Shown here piece by piece: positions 1 to 9,594 of a DNA stretch of 64,000 nucleotides. The stretch spans positions 92,673 to 156,672 of the forward strand of contig NZ_QJHK01000012.1 in NCBI RefSeq assembly GCF_003202435.1. The letters are read 5' to 3'. Origin of the DNA: Flavobacterium cheongpyeongense. GTDB taxonomy: Bacteria > Bacteroidota > Bacteroidia > Flavobacteriales > Flavobacteriaceae. Within the stretch, counting starts at the first letter, position 1. Each line of letters starts with the position of its first letter. Below the pieces are notes generated by a model that saw only the letters and a list, made by a program, of their open reading frames with translations, searched no databases and was not told where the DNA came from. Position numbers and translations under genes: made by a program.

Positions 1-2
1 AT

Positions 3-320
3 AAAGGAAAAACCTTACTGTATTTTGATCAGATTCAATACATCAAAACGGCGGTGAGTGATAGCCGCGATAAAACAGTATGGCTTGCAGACGGGAGTTT
101 TCTGACCCTGAAAAATATTAAATTCGAGACACTGTTAAAAGAATTACCTGAAACTGATTTTTGCCGCATAAATAAAAAAGAAATTGTAGCGGTAAAAGCG
201 ATAAAGTTTTTTAACCACAACGAAATTGTTTTGCATCATTTAGAAAAAAACAATAAAAACAGTTCTTTAATCCTAAGCGAAACGTATCGTTCTGACTTTT
301 TAAAGAAAGTCAAAATCTAA
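3..320 (+). CDS. LytTR-type DNA-binding domain, C-terminal part of a response regulator (5' end outside window)
   Basis: The reading frame is open from the first bases of the window, so the start lies upstream; the GTG at 54 is unlikely to be the true start because the coding frame and the domain begin before it. The visible part reads like a whole LytTR domain: a first beta strand (LLYFDQIQYIKTA), then VWLADGSFLTL, a helix (FETLLKELP), the signature-like FCRINKKEIVAVKAI, and a final basic tail. LytTR domains bind promoter DNA and usually sit behind a receiver domain in Bacteroidetes. Whether a receiver is present cannot be seen. About 110 bp separate it from the next gene. Confidence 0.75.
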   Translation, partial: KGKTLLYFDQIQYIKTAVSDSRDKTVWLADGSFLTLKNIKFETLLKELPETDFCRINKKEIVAVKAIKFFNHNEIVLHHLEKNNKNSSLILSETYRSDFLKKVKI

Positions 321-431
321 CTTATTACAAAGTTTTCCGGACTTGTTACATAGATTAAAAATTAGCTGTAAATTTACTTCTTCACTAGATTTTCAGTGCT
401 GATATTTGCCCCATAATTTAAAATACGGGTT

Positions 432-2702
432 ATGAATAATATTAAAAATTCTTTATTCTACGTTACAGTAATTGGTGGATTTACTGCTCTGATATATTGG
501 ATGATTTCGAAGGGATCTTCACTTGAATCAGGAAGGGGAGTCGTTCAGAAAAAAATAGAAAGCAACCACTGGAATGATTTTTTACATTCTATGATCGAAA
601 ACCTGCAACATCCTCTGGCTATTTTACTGGCTCAAATTGTCACAATTATTTTAGCAGCACGTTTATTTGGATGGATTTTCAGGAAAATTGGACAGCCCTC
701 TGTAATTGGCGAAATGATTGCCGGAATTGTTTTAGGTCCTTCTTTGGTCGGGATGTATTTTCCTGAGTTTTCAGCTTTACTGTTTCCAACAGCGTCTTTA
801 GGCAATCTGCAATTCCTAAGTCAAATTGGTTTGATACTTTTTATGTTTGTCATCGGAATGGAGCTGGATTTAAAAGTATTAAAAAATAAAGCACACGAGT
901 CTGTGGTAATCAGCCATGCCAGTATTGTGATTCCGTTTGCTTTAGGATTAACGCTGGCTTATTTTATTTATACAACTTTTGCTCCAGTGGGAATAGCATT
1001 TTCTTCTTTCGGATTATTCATGGGAATCGCTATGAGTATAACGGCATTTCCGGTACTTGCCCGAATTGTTCAGGAACGCGGTATGCAAAAAACAAAACTT
1101 GGAACTATTGCGATTACCTGTGCAGCAGCAGATGATATTACGGCCTGGTGCCTACTTGCGGTTGTAATTGCAATTGTAAAAGCGGGTTCACTTGCCAGTT
1201 CACTTTATGTCATTGGTCTTGCAATTCTATATGTAATCATCATGCTTAAAATCGTTCGTCCGTTTTTAAAGCGTGTAGGCGATTTAAATTCAACCCGTGA
1301 AAGTTTAAACAAACCGGTGGTGGCTATTTTTTTTATTACACTCCTGATTTCTTCTTATGCATCAGAATTAATCGGAATACACGCTTTGTTTGGCGCATTT
1401 TTAGCCGGAGCCATTATGCCTGAAAACAATAAGTTCAGAAATATTTTTATTGAAAAAGTTGAAGATGTTTCCATCATTCTACTATTGCCATTATTCTTTG
1501 TATTTACAGGTTTACGCACTCAGATTGGTCTTCTTAATGATCCTTATTTATGGAAAGTAACAGCAGTGATTATTGCAGTTGCCGTTGTTGGAAAATTCTT
1601 TGGAAGCGCTTTGGCTGCAAAATTTGTGGGTCAAAACTGGAAAGACAGCTTAGCGATTGGAGCTTTAATGAACACGCGCGGATTGATGGAATTAGTAGTT
1701 TTAAATATTGGTTATGACCTGGGGGTTTTGTCGACTGAAATTTTTACCATGATGGTTATTATGGCTTTGGTAACCACATTTATGACCGGTCCGGCGCTTG
1801 ATTTTATTGGTTATATATTTAAAGACAAACCAACAGTTGTCCCTCAGGAAATTGGAAATAAAAGCAAGTACAAAATCCTGCTTTCGTTTGCGACTCCGGA
1901 AAAAGGCAAGAAACTCCTGCAGATTGCCAACAGTTTAGTCAAAAAACAGCCCGATAATTCGATCGTAACAGCAATTCATTTATCGCTAAGTACAGAGATT
2001 CATTCTTTTGATGTAAAAGATCATGAACGCAAAATGCTTATTCCTGTTATTGAAGAATCTGAACGACTGAATCAAAATATGCTGAGTGTTTTTAAAGTCA
2101 CAAATGATATTGATACTGATATTATAGATACGGCAAATCAGGGAGAATATGACTTATTACTGGTTGGTTTAGGGCAGTCTATTTTTGATGGAACTTTGCT
2201 AGGAAAGATTCTTGGATTTACAACCAGAATTGTAAATCCGGATCGGTTGATTGATAAATTTACCGGAAAAGAAGGTTTGTTTGAAAATTCTCCTTTTGAT
2301 GAAAGAACACGACATATTATTGCGAAAACTAAAATGCCGGTTGGAATTTTTATTGACAAAGAACTGGAAGAAGTAGATCGGATATTTATGCCAATCTTTA
2401 GTAAAGAAGATTCTTTTTTGATTGATTATGCCAAAAAATTAATCAATAATAACGGTTCGCAAATTACAGTACTGGATGCTGGTGGTGAAGTAAAAAGCTC
2501 CCGTGATACGCAGGAAAGTATACGTTCGATTGAACAAATTGCACCAAACCATATTATGATTATGCACGACAGAACTATTAAAAAAGAGTTTTTAGAAACT
2601 CAGAATTTAATGATAATAAGTTTGGAGAGCTGGAAAAAACTGATTGAATCACAAAGTATATGGCTGAATAATACACCATCAGTGTTGATTTTAAAACCAT
2701 AA
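432..2702 (+). CDS. Cation/proton antiporter, CPA2 (KefB/Na-H exchanger) family, with C-terminal UspA-like region
   Basis: A 756-residue inner-membrane protein. Roughly residues 55-455 form a CPA2 exchanger domain with about a dozen hydrophobic segments. It carries the GQPSVIGEMIAGIVLGPS entry motif, the paired acidic residues D234-D235 (CAAADDITAW) expected at the ion-binding site, and GIHALFGAFLAGAIMP. Residues from about 465 to the end are soluble and resemble the two tandem universal-stress-like domains often fused to such transporters; there is no obvious TrkA-N domain. An extra N-terminal hydrophobic segment (about 8-24) precedes the core. It probably exchanges Na+ or K+ for protons. 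The exact ion cannot be read from sequence. It stands alone, with a hairpin repeat downstream. Confidence 0.85.
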   Translation: MNNIKNSLFYVTVIGGFTALIYWMISKGSSLESGRGVVQKKIESNHWNDFLHSMIENLQHPLAILLAQIVTIILAARLFGWIFRKIGQPSVIGEMIAGIVLGPSLVGMYFPEFSALLFPTASLGNLQFLSQIGLILFMFVIGMELDLKVLKNKAHESVVISHASIVIPFALGLTLAYFIYTTFAPVGIAFSSFGLFMGIAMSITAFPVLARIVQERGMQKTKLGTIAITCAAADDITAWCLLAVVIAIVKAGSLASSLYVIGLAILYVIIMLKIVRPFLKRVGDLNSTRESLNKPVVAIFFITLLISSYASELIGIHALFGAFLAGAIMPENNKFRNIFIEKVEDVSIILLLPLFFVFTGLRTQIGLLNDPYLWKVTAVIIAVAVVGKFFGSALAAKFVGQNWKDSLAIGALMNTRGLMELVVLNIGYDLGVLSTEIFTMMVIMALVTTFMTGPALDFIGYIFKDKPTVVPQEIGNKSKYKILLSFATPEKGKKLLQIANSLVKKQPDNSIVTAIHLSLSTEIHSFDVKDHERKMLIPVIEESERLNQNMLSVFKVTNDIDTDIIDTANQGEYDLLLVGLGQSIFDGTLLGKILGFTTRIVNPDRLIDKFTGKEGLFENSPFDERTRHIIAKTKMPVGIFIDKELEEVDRIFMPIFSKEDSFLIDYAKKLINNNGSQITVLDAGGEVKSSRDTQESIRSIEQIAPNHIMIMHDRTIKKEFLETQNLMIISLESWKKLIESQSIWLNNTPSVLILKP

Positions 2703-2790
2703 GCTTGAAAATCCAATATTAAAAACCAAATTCCAATTTATGACGATTGATTTGGGAATTTTGATATACGTCTTTTGAAACCGAAAGCCC

Positions 2791-2877
2791 TAGCCCTGAT
2801 GGAAACGGCATCCTTTTATGCTCTCGTTTTTGAGACGAGAGCATAAAAGATATAGTGTACATCAGGAAACAGCTCCT
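2791..2877 (+). repeat. Dispersed hairpin element, copy A (AGCCCTGATGG family)
   Basis: Begins TAGCCCTGATGGAAACGGCA and ends near CAGGAAACAGCTCC. The centre is a perfect 13-bp stem (2814-2826 with 2836-2848). The conserved flanks match copies at 27990-28064 (same orientation) and, inverted, at about 30010-30105. The stem sequence differs between copies while pairing is kept, which suggests selection on structure. It lies between a + gene and a - gene that both end here, so it could act as a bidirectional terminator. Confidence 0.7.
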
Positions 2878-2889
2878 AACTATTCTAAT

Positions 2890-5385
2890 TTACAATCCTA
2901 AATCTAATACATAAGAAATCTTTACGGCAATATTATCTTCGAATCTCGACAATTGATTTGGTCCGTAGCGGTAAAAACCTCCTAAACCAATGCCTTTGTA
3001 AATTTTGTTTAATTCAATCCCGGATTCAAAAAAACCTTTATTAAGTGTTTTGTAAACCAGACCAACATGCTGTTCAGGATGTTCCAAATTCCCCCAGGCC
3101 ATTCTGGTAACCAAAACTAATGAAGGACGGACTTTTTTGAGGATTTTCACTCTCTTAAAACCATGTTTTACCTGAAAAAAAAGATATTCACTCGAAAAAA
3201 ATTCATTAAAAAACATCGTTTCAAAACTGTTCCTTCCTGAAAAAGTAATACGTTGAATGATGGTTTCCTTGTTCAGATTATTAGGCATGGTATTATACAA
3301 ATGTGTTAGGGGTACATCCCCAATGGAGTAACCTCCCTGTAATCTGATACTGGTTTTCTGACCGTCTAAATATTTTTTCTCATACTCGGTTTTAAAATCT
3401 ATTTTGGCAAAACTGAAATCATTTTCTAGTACATTAGACAAAGATTGTGTGTACTGAAAAGTAAATCTGGGAAACCGTTTATCTGATTCGTTTCTTCCTG
3501 TTGGTGTCTGCATAAAACCACTAAAAGGAGCCCAGACTAGTGATACCATAGCAGTTGTCATGATGTAACTGGAGTACATCTTGCCGTTTAAATTAAAAAG
3601 ATAATCAAATTTTGGTTCGACATAAGTACGGGACAATTCAAAGATTCCTTCGGTTTTCGGAATTATTTTCGATTGTATATTGGCTTTCCAGCTAATGTAT
3701 TTATAAAATGTACTGATATTGATTGGTCGGGGATCATAGATTTTAAAAATACGTTTATCAACTGCAAAAAAGGTACTTGCAATTTCGCGGACATCCTCAG
3801 CATAAGAAGCATTAAGCCAGGTGTTAGTCGTTTTTCCAATTTGTACTCCGGAACCTAAACTATATTTAAAATTCCCATCTTTTGTGCCGTATGCAGAATA
3901 ACCCTCAATTCTGAAATTTCTGGAAAAAGCATCATTCGTAATACCTCCAAGACCTACTCTAAAACCTTCGTAATTATTGTAGCTGATGAGTTTTTTCAAA
4001 TCAAAATCAATCGGACCAAGCGGTATATATCCATTTATTACTTTTCTTCCGAAGCGTAAACGACTCTCAATTCTCTTTTTTACTGAAATACTATCAAGCA
4101 ACAGGTATGTTTTCTGGCTTTTAAAATCTAAACTGTCCTTTCGGTACTTGTTCCAGAATGTATCTGTTTTTTTACTGGCATCATCCTTAATTTCTATATA
4201 AAGCGACGGGTCTTTTATTGGAGTAGCCGTGTTATAATGAATGTCGAAATTATTGCTTTCGGAAAGTAAAAAAGTGAAATCTGAGGCACTTTTTTTTCTG
4301 GATGTAAAAGCATCTTCTGAATCTCCGTCAAACTGAATTGTTCCTCCTAAAATTTTAACATCATCTTCATTTTTCCCTTTTACAATTTTAAAAGCAGTAT
4401 TTCCCGGAAACCATATTTTTTCTTCGGGAACATAATCAAATTCATGGATCCCACTAATATCGAGTACGCCCTTTATACGCATTACAGCTTTTGCAATTGC
4501 GTAATTTTCCTGATCTATGTATAAAACACCCTCTAAACCCGATGACTTCCTCTTTTTCTTGTTCTTAAAGTAAATCATAAAAGTATTTCGGCCTTTAATA
4601 GGTACAGTATCCAGTACTTTATAATTGTAATCCTTTAATGCATCATTCGAAACAGGATTATTGTATTTAGTTTCAAAAAGTTCGTATTTCGAATCATAAA
4701 CAGAAATAGATTGTAAATTGAATGCAATAATTTCATAAATTGGTTGCTTAAAACCGGCTATTTTAGTTCCAAGAATCGTTTCTTTGAGCTTGTTGTTTCC
4801 AAATTGATACTGAGATACTTTCTCTGTCTGAAATAAATGCTGTTTACTTATAATTTCTTTAAACTTATAATCAGAAGAATCAACATTGATCCTTCTTTTC
4901 TTTAAATCCTTGTATGATGCAGAAGAGTCAATCCTTCCCTGAATTGAATCAGGATTCGCTGATACGATCAGTTTGTTGTACGTTTTATATTCAAAACTGC
5001 TTAATTTTTTCTGCGGATTGTTGTTATTTTTGTTACTAATAACCTTTCTTATAATCGCTAATGCAGGATTTTCATTTAAAATAAAAACTTCTTTCAGGTT
5101 GTCGGTTCTCTGCTTGAGCGAAACGGAATAAAACTTTTTGTTGTCTGAAACACTAATATTTTTCGTTTGATAGCCAATGTAAGAAACTGTAAAAGAGTTG
5201 ATTTTTACAGTTGAAGAAAGTGTAAATTTTCCATCAACATCCGTAATCGTGTTGTTATTGTCTAAAGTTGTAATGGTAGCAAACGGCAACGGTTTGTTCT
5301 TTGGGTCGTTTACAATTCCGTTTATTTGAAATTGCGCCTGCAGGGTAAGCGTAAAAAACAAAGTAAATAAACAGAATAGCTTCAT
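2890..5385 (-). CDS. DUF5686 / carboxypeptidase-like regulatory domain outer-membrane protein
   Basis: 831 residues from the ATG at 5385, chosen because a signal peptide follows at once (MKLFCLFTLFFTLTLQAQ); the longer frame adds 30 residues without signal character. Residues about 19-100 are a CarboxypepD_reg-like beta-sandwich (INGIVNDPKNKPLPFATI). The rest matches the DUF5686 layout: a long soluble region, then a beta-rich C-terminal half ending in ISYVLDLGL, as in outer-membrane barrels. The family is common in Flavobacteriia, and its function is not established. It is not a complete SusC: no plug domain motif was seen. Monocistronic; 118 bp lie between its start and the stop codon of frr. 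Confidence 0.75.
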   Translation of the reverse strand: MKLFCLFTLFFTLTLQAQFQINGIVNDPKNKPLPFATITTLDNNNTITDVDGKFTLSSTVKINSFTVSYIGYQTKNISVSDNKKFYSVSLKQRTDNLKEVFILNENPALAIIRKVISNKNNNNPQKKLSSFEYKTYNKLIVSANPDSIQGRIDSSASYKDLKKRRINVDSSDYKFKEIISKQHLFQTEKVSQYQFGNNKLKETILGTKIAGFKQPIYEIIAFNLQSISVYDSKYELFETKYNNPVSNDALKDYNYKVLDTVPIKGRNTFMIYFKNKKKRKSSGLEGVLYIDQENYAIAKAVMRIKGVLDISGIHEFDYVPEEKIWFPGNTAFKIVKGKNEDDVKILGGTIQFDGDSEDAFTSRKKSASDFTFLLSESNNFDIHYNTATPIKDPSLYIEIKDDASKKTDTFWNKYRKDSLDFKSQKTYLLLDSISVKKRIESRLRFGRKVINGYIPLGPIDFDLKKLISYNNYEGFRVGLGGITNDAFSRNFRIEGYSAYGTKDGNFKYSLGSGVQIGKTTNTWLNASYAEDVREIASTFFAVDKRIFKIYDPRPINISTFYKYISWKANIQSKIIPKTEGIFELSRTYVEPKFDYLFNLNGKMYSSYIMTTAMVSLVWAPFSGFMQTPTGRNESDKRFPRFTFQYTQSLSNVLENDFSFAKIDFKTEYEKKYLDGQKTSIRLQGGYSIGDVPLTHLYNTMPNNLNKETIIQRITFSGRNSFETMFFNEFFSSEYLFFQVKHGFKRVKILKKVRPSLVLVTRMAWGNLEHPEQHVGLVYKTLNKGFFESGIELNKIYKGIGLGGFYRYGPNQLSRFEDNIAVKISYVLDLGL

Positions 5386-5503
5386 AAAGAGTGATATGGT
5401 TTTGAAACCAAGGTAATTGGTTTTTGGTATGCAAAAATAACAATAAAAAAATCCGTCAGGTATAATTTTAACCAAACGGATTCTTAATTTTATATCAAAT
5501 AAG

Positions 5504-6067
5504 TTACACTTTCATGATTTCGGCTTCTTTTGCAGCCAATAATTCATCTATTTTTTTAATGTAAGTATTTGTTAGGTTCTGGACTTCTTCTTCTGCAGAC
5601 TTGCAAATATCTTCAGATGTTCCTTCTTTTTCTAATTTTTTAATATCAGTATTGGCATCTTTACGAACATTACGAACACCAATTTTAGCATCTTCAGCCT
5701 CAGCTTTTGCCTGTTTTGCCAATTCCCTGCGTCGGTCCTCTGTCAATGGCGGAACACTAATAATAATTACGTCACCGTTGTTCATTGGATTAAAACCAAT
5801 ATTAGCAATCATAATTGCTTTTTCGATAACTTGCAGCATGTTTTTTTCAAAAGGCTGCAGGGTTATGGTTCTTGCATCAGGTACACTGATTTTTGAAACC
5901 TGAGAAAGAGGTGTTGCCGATCCGTAATAATCTACAAAAACGCTTCCAAGCATTGCCGGTGAAGCTTTTCCTGCACGGATATTAAGAAACTCTTTTTCTA
6001 AATGGGCAATCGAACCATTCATTGATTCTTCAGTACTTTCTAATATAAAATCTATTTCTTCACTCAT
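5504..6067 (-). CDS. frr: Ribosome recycling factor
   Basis: 187 residues, the usual RRF length. RRF works with EF-G to split post-termination ribosomes. The family hallmarks are visible: an N-terminal helix, GKASPAML, the domain-II stretch VDYYGSATPLSQVSKI and PDARTITLQPF, the PPLTEDRRRELAKQ motif, and a long basic/acidic C-terminal helix. It lies 75 bp downstream of pyrH on the same strand, a conserved pairing, so the two are probably co-transcribed. Confidence 0.97.
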   Translation of the reverse strand: MSEEIDFILESTEESMNGSIAHLEKEFLNIRAGKASPAMLGSVFVDYYGSATPLSQVSKISVPDARTITLQPFEKNMLQVIEKAIMIANIGFNPMNNGDVIIISVPPLTEDRRRELAKQAKAEAEDAKIGVRNVRKDANTDIKKLEKEGTSEDICKSAEEEVQNLTNTYIKKIDELLAAKEAEIMKV

Positions 6068-6142
6068 TTTTTTAAGTTTTCAGTTTGTAATCTCAGTTTT
6101 TCAGTTTGTTCAGCTAATGTAACTTTGAACTGTTACTGAGGA

Positions 6143-6850
6143 CTATATATTTACAACAGTTCCGATGTTTTCACCATCGCAGATTTTTAATAAATTGCCT
6201 CCTTTGTTCATATCAAAAACAACGATTGGTAATTTATTTTCCTGACTTAAAGTAAAAGCGGTGGTATCCATTACATTTAATCCTTTTTTGATTACATCAT
6301 CAAAAGAAATAAAGTCAAATTTTACAGCTGAAGCATTTTTTTCAGGATCACAATCGTAAACCCCATCTACACGTGTTCCTTTTAGGATGACATCAGCATC
6401 GACTTCGATTCCTCTTAAAACAGCAGCTGTATCGGTAGTAAAATAAGGATTTCCGGTTCCTGCTCCAAAAATCACAATTCTTCCTTTTTCAAGATGCCGA
6501 ACGGCTCTTCTTTTGATGTATGGTTCTGCAATAGATTCCATTTTCAAGGCGGTCTGCAAACGGGTTTTCATTCCCTGATCTTCAAGTGCACCTTGCAAGG
6601 CCATTCCGTTTATAACGGTAGCAAGCATTCCCATATAATCGCCCTGTACCCTGTCCATTCCTGAACTTACTCCAGAAACTCCTCTAAAAATATTTCCTCC
6701 TCCAATAACAATAGCAATTTCTACTCCTTTACTGTGAATTTGCTTAATTTCTTCGGCGTATTCGGCTAATCTTTTCGGGTCAATTCCGTATTGTAAATCG
6801 CCCATTAAGGCTTCTCCGCTTAGTTTTAGAAGAATTCTTTTATATTTCAT
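6143..6850 (-). CDS. pyrH: UMP kinase
   Basis: Phosphorylates UMP to UDP in pyrimidine nucleotide synthesis. 235 residues from the ATG at 6850 ([15 protein letters not shown]), the canonical start of the family. An upstream in-frame ATG would add 11 unrelated residues. Amino-acid-kinase-fold motifs seen are [31 protein letters not shown] and DGVYDCDP. It is upstream of frr in the same direction, the common pyrH-frr arrangement. Confidence 0.97.
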   Translation of the reverse strand: MKYKRILLKLSGEALMGDLQYGIDPKRLAEYAEEIKQIHSKGVEIAIVIGGGNIFRGVSGVSSGMDRVQGDYMGMLATVINGMALQGALEDQGMKTRLQTALKMESIAEPYIKRRAVRHLEKGRIVIFGAGTGNPYFTTDTAAVLRGIEVDADVILKGTRVDGVYDCDPEKNASAVKFDFISFDDVIKKGLNVMDTTAFTLSQENKLPIVVFDMNKGGNLLKICDGENIGTVVNI

Positions 6851-7013
6851 GTCTGTTGCGTTTGTTTGTGCAAATATAGACATATTCTGTTTTTTTAAAA
6901 TAGTGTTTTAAAAAATTAATTGTTCTTTCTAATTAAATTTCTACCCTTTTAAAGATTTATTTTTTTGAATGTGATAAAAGTCATTAAGCGATCTTTTCAA
7001 AAGATGTATTTTT

Positions 7014-7652
7014 ATGAATCAAAACGAAACAAATATGAAAAGTATTGTAGCCAAAGCATTATTCAATAGTCATTCTTATCCTGAATATCGAAAATTAGTA
7101 AAAGATTTATTATCAGAAGGAAAATCTACCGGTACTGAACAATCGGAAAGCCTTACACATTATACCAGTCTGAATGAAGCCAGAATGAATCGTCTGGATA
7201 AAACCATTAAAATTTCCGAAGATGTAATTTCGAAACTGCAAAATTTAGACAAACATTATATTTGGATGGTTATTTCTGAAGGATGGTGTGGCGATGCTGC
7301 CCAAATACTTCCTGTCTTAAATAAGATGGCTCTAGCATCGGAGAAAAGAATTGACCTTCGAATTGTTTTAAGAGATCAAAATGAGGAATTAATGGACCAG
7401 TATTTAACAAATGGGGGCAAAGCAATCCCAAAAGTTATTGTAATCTGTAAAGAAGCCGGAATTGTGCGGACACACTGGGGACCGAGACCAAAAGGAGCGA
7501 CAGAGCTGATGGCAAATTACAAAAGGGATTTTGGTGTTATGGATGAAAAAATCAAAACCGATTTGCAATTGTGGTATTTAGCAGATAAAGGAATTTCGGT
7601 TCAGGAAGAATTGCTCAATATGATGGAGAACATCAGGTATAATCGATTATAA
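7014..7652 (+). CDS. Thioredoxin-like protein with a WCGDA site
   Basis: 212 residues with no signal peptide, so probably cytoplasmic. The thioredoxin fold is suggested by MVISEGWCGDAAQILPVLNKMA, where W91-C92-G93-D94-A95 replaces the usual WCxxC, followed by a strand (DLRIVLRDQNEEL) and a cis-proline-like site (KAIPKVIVI). With only one cysteine it cannot do standard dithiol exchange. Proteins of this type are widespread in Bacteroidetes and annotated only as thioredoxin family. An alternative start is the ATG at 7035 (MKSIVAK). No operon partner. Confidence 0.75.
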   Translation: MNQNETNMKSIVAKALFNSHSYPEYRKLVKDLLSEGKSTGTEQSESLTHYTSLNEARMNRLDKTIKISEDVISKLQNLDKHYIWMVISEGWCGDAAQILPVLNKMALASEKRIDLRIVLRDQNEELMDQYLTNGGKAIPKVIVICKEAGIVRTHWGPRPKGATELMANYKRDFGVMDEKIKTDLQLWYLADKGISVQEELLNMMENIRYNRL

Positions 7653-7754
7653 CCTTTATAAATATTATGAAACTCTAAAGTTTAAATTTGTTAATACACT
7701 GAAAACAAACAATATAATGTTAAAAAAGTAGTAAAATATTTATTTTTTAAATTA

Positions 7755-7762
7755 TATTTTTG
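7755..7762 (+). promoter_or_regulatory. Candidate -7 box (TATTTTTG) of the small orphan transcript
   Basis: Fits the Bacteroidetes -7 consensus TAnnTTTG. No TTG was found at the expected -33 spacing, so the call rests on one element. A start near 7769 would give a leader of about 80 nt before the 25-residue ORF. Confidence 0.4.
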
Positions 7763-7851
7763 TATCTTGCTGCCATAGATCCCATTTCTATTATTTGACT
7801 TGCTTTTTTTATAGGTGTCTTTACTAATTAACCATTAAAAAATTCACTATT

Positions 7852-7929
7852 ATGAAGAAGTTATTCGAAAAGTTCTATGATTTATTTTCAAGATTTTTGT
7901 TTGGAGGAAAAAATATACCGCATTATTAA
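7852..7929 (+). CDS. Small orphan ORF, 25-residue amphipathic peptide (or part of an sRNA)
   Basis: Encodes MKKLFEKFYDLFSRFLFGG followed by a short tail ending IPHY. Residues 2-17 place Leu/Phe on one helical face and Lys/Asp/Ser/Arg on the other, as in short membrane-active or membrane-anchoring peptides. The unit stands alone between genes on both sides. It has a -7 box candidate about 90 bp upstream and a strong intrinsic terminator 45 bp downstream, which supports transcription whether or not the peptide is made. I do not recognise a family. Confidence 0.4.
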   Translation: MKKLFEKFYDLFSRFLFGGKNIPHY

Positions 7930-7974
7930 CTGCGTGAAGTATGAAATAATATTATTTTTATCCAAAATTAGTTT

Positions 7975-8015
7975 AAGCACATTACTCCCGTCTTATTTGT
8001 AATGTGCTTTTTTTT
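7975..8015 (+). terminator. Intrinsic terminator of the small orphan unit
   Basis: Perfect 11-bp stem (7975-7985 with 7999-8009), 13-nt loop, then a run of T. It ends just before truB, which is on the other strand, and may terminate both. Confidence 0.85.
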
Positions 8016-8020
8016 ATTCT

Positions 8021-8707
8021 TTAAATGCTTTCTTCAAACATCATAATATCAATAGCATCTTTAACATCGTAATCACCAATTTTAGTTCGGCGCAAAACAG
8101 TTAAGTGCGAACCAGAATACATTGCTTTTCCAAAATCGTAAGCCAATGAGCGAATATAAGTTCCTTTGCTGCAAACGACCCTAAAATCGATTTCCGGCAA
8201 TGCAATTCTCGTAATTTCAAATTCATGAATTGTCGTTTTTCTACTTTCAATTTCAATAGTTTCTCCTGCGCGGGCATGCTCATACAAGCGAACACCATCT
8301 TTTTTAATTGCAGAAAATATAGGTGGTTTTTGATCGATTTCGCCTAAAAACAGTTTAACGGTTTTATAAATCAAAGCTTCATCAATATGTTCCGTTGGGA
8401 AAGTCTGATCGATTGCTGTTTCCAGGTCATACGATGGAGTAGTCGCACCAATATAAAAAGTACCTGTATATTCTTTTGCCTGACCCTGAAGTTCCGATAT
8501 TCGTTTGGTAAATTTTCCGGTACAGATTAATAATAAACCGGAAGCCAGAGGATCTAATGTTCCGGCATGACCAATTTTAAACTTTTTTGGAAGTCCGACT
8601 TTATTAATTAAAAGATATTTTAGCTTATTGACTGCCTGAAACGAACTCCATTTTAAAGGTTTGTCTATCAGTAAGACTTGTCCGTCTAAATATTCTTCGG
8701 GTGTCAT
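8021..8707 (-). CDS. truB: tRNA pseudouridine-55 synthase
   Basis: Makes pseudouridine 55 in the T loop of tRNAs. 228 residues, short for the family because the C-terminal PUA extension is missing, as is usual in Bacteroidetes. The catalytic aspartate is D52 in KIGHAGTLDPLASG. Also seen: LIDKPLKWSSF near the N-terminus, RLYEHARAGETIE and CSKGTYIRSLAYDFG. The start overlaps the uppP stop by one base (TAATG), indicating translational coupling in the ftsX-DUF3098-uppP-truB cluster. Confidence 0.96.
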   Translation of the reverse strand: MTPEEYLDGQVLLIDKPLKWSSFQAVNKLKYLLINKVGLPKKFKIGHAGTLDPLASGLLLICTGKFTKRISELQGQAKEYTGTFYIGATTPSYDLETAIDQTFPTEHIDEALIYKTVKLFLGEIDQKPPIFSAIKKDGVRLYEHARAGETIEIESRKTTIHEFEITRIALPEIDFRVVCSKGTYIRSLAYDFGKAMYSGSHLTVLRRTKIGDYDVKDAIDIMMFEESI

Positions 8708-9504
8708 TATATAATGGTAAGCGGGTGAATGAAAAAGTGAATCAACAATAAAATGATTCCGGCGATTATACGGTAATAACCAAAAACTTTAAAACCGTTT
8801 TTAGTTAAGAACCCAATAAAAGTTTTAATAGCCAAAAGTGCTACTATAAACGCTACAATATTTCCGATAATCAATATCTGGGTTTGATCCTGCGATAATT
8901 CAAATCCGGCTTTATAATAGTCGTAACATTTTTTTACCGTTGCGCCTAACATTGTTGGTACAGCTAAGAAAAATGAAAACTCAGCAGCAGTTGTTCTTGA
9001 TAATTTTTGAGACATACCTCCTACAATACTGGCGCCGCTTCGTGAAACCCCCGGAATCATAGCGATACATTGAAACAATCCTATTTTTAAAGCTTGTAAA
9101 TAAGTAATTTCCTGAGAAGCATCAACAGTAATCGGGTTATTGAACCATTCGTCAACTTTCAATAAAATGAATCCTCCAATTAAAAGTGAAATTGCAACTG
9201 TAACCGGATTTTCGAGTAAACCATCAATAAAATCACTTAGCAATAATCCCAAAACTACGGCGGGAATAAATGCAACTAAAAGTTTAAAGTAAAAATCAAG
9301 TGTCTGAAAGAAACGTTTAAAATATAAAACAACAACCGAAAGTATAGCGCCAAGCTGAATAACAATCGTAAAAAGTTTGGTAAAATCTTCCTGGGCAATT
9401 CCGAAAAAAGAAGATGCAATAATCATATGACCAGTTGAAGAAACAGGTAAAAATTCTGTGATTCCTTCAATAATGGCAAGAACGATAGCTTGTAATGTAT
9501 TCAT
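8707..9504 (-). CDS. uppP: Undecaprenyl-diphosphate phosphatase (BacA type)
   Basis: Recycles undecaprenyl pyrophosphate to the monophosphate carrier used for peptidoglycan and other envelope polymers; integral inner-membrane protein. 265 residues, normal length, with about eight hydrophobic segments. Both signature motifs are present: [16 protein letters not shown] at about residues 14-29 and [14 protein letters not shown] in the second half. It overlaps truB by one base and follows the DUF3098 gene, consistent with one operon running from ftsX. Confidence 0.97.
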   Translation of the reverse strand: MNTLQAIVLAIIEGITEFLPVSSTGHMIIASSFFGIAQEDFTKLFTIVIQLGAILSVVVLYFKRFFQTLDFYFKLLVAFIPAVVLGLLLSDFIDGLLENPVTVAISLLIGGFILLKVDEWFNNPITVDASQEITYLQALKIGLFQCIAMIPGVSRSGASIVGGMSQKLSRTTAAEFSFFLAVPTMLGATVKKCYDYYKAGFELSQDQTQILIIGNIVAFIVALLAIKTFIGFLTKNGFKVFGYYRIIAGIILLLIHFFIHPLTII

Positions 9505-9510
9505 GGAGGA

Positions 9511-9580
9511 CTTTAGATTTCAGATTTCAGATTTCAGATTTGTCATCCTGAGTAAAGTCGAAGGACGTTCTAATTTGAAA
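9511..9580. repeat. Short-unit direct repeats plus REP-like motif
   Basis: Four tandem or near-tandem copies of AGATTTC are followed by GTCATCCTGAGTAAAGTCGA, the same motif seen at 9857-9876 (CACCCTGAGCGAAGTCGAAG). Both lie in gaps inside the ftsX-truB gene run. Confidence 0.55.
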
Positions 9581-9594
9581 TCCAGAAAAGCTAT

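Noticed and set aside
9511..9540. CRISPR-like array of short repeats
   Set aside because: Units of 7 bp without spacers; not a CRISPR array. None was seen elsewhere in the window.
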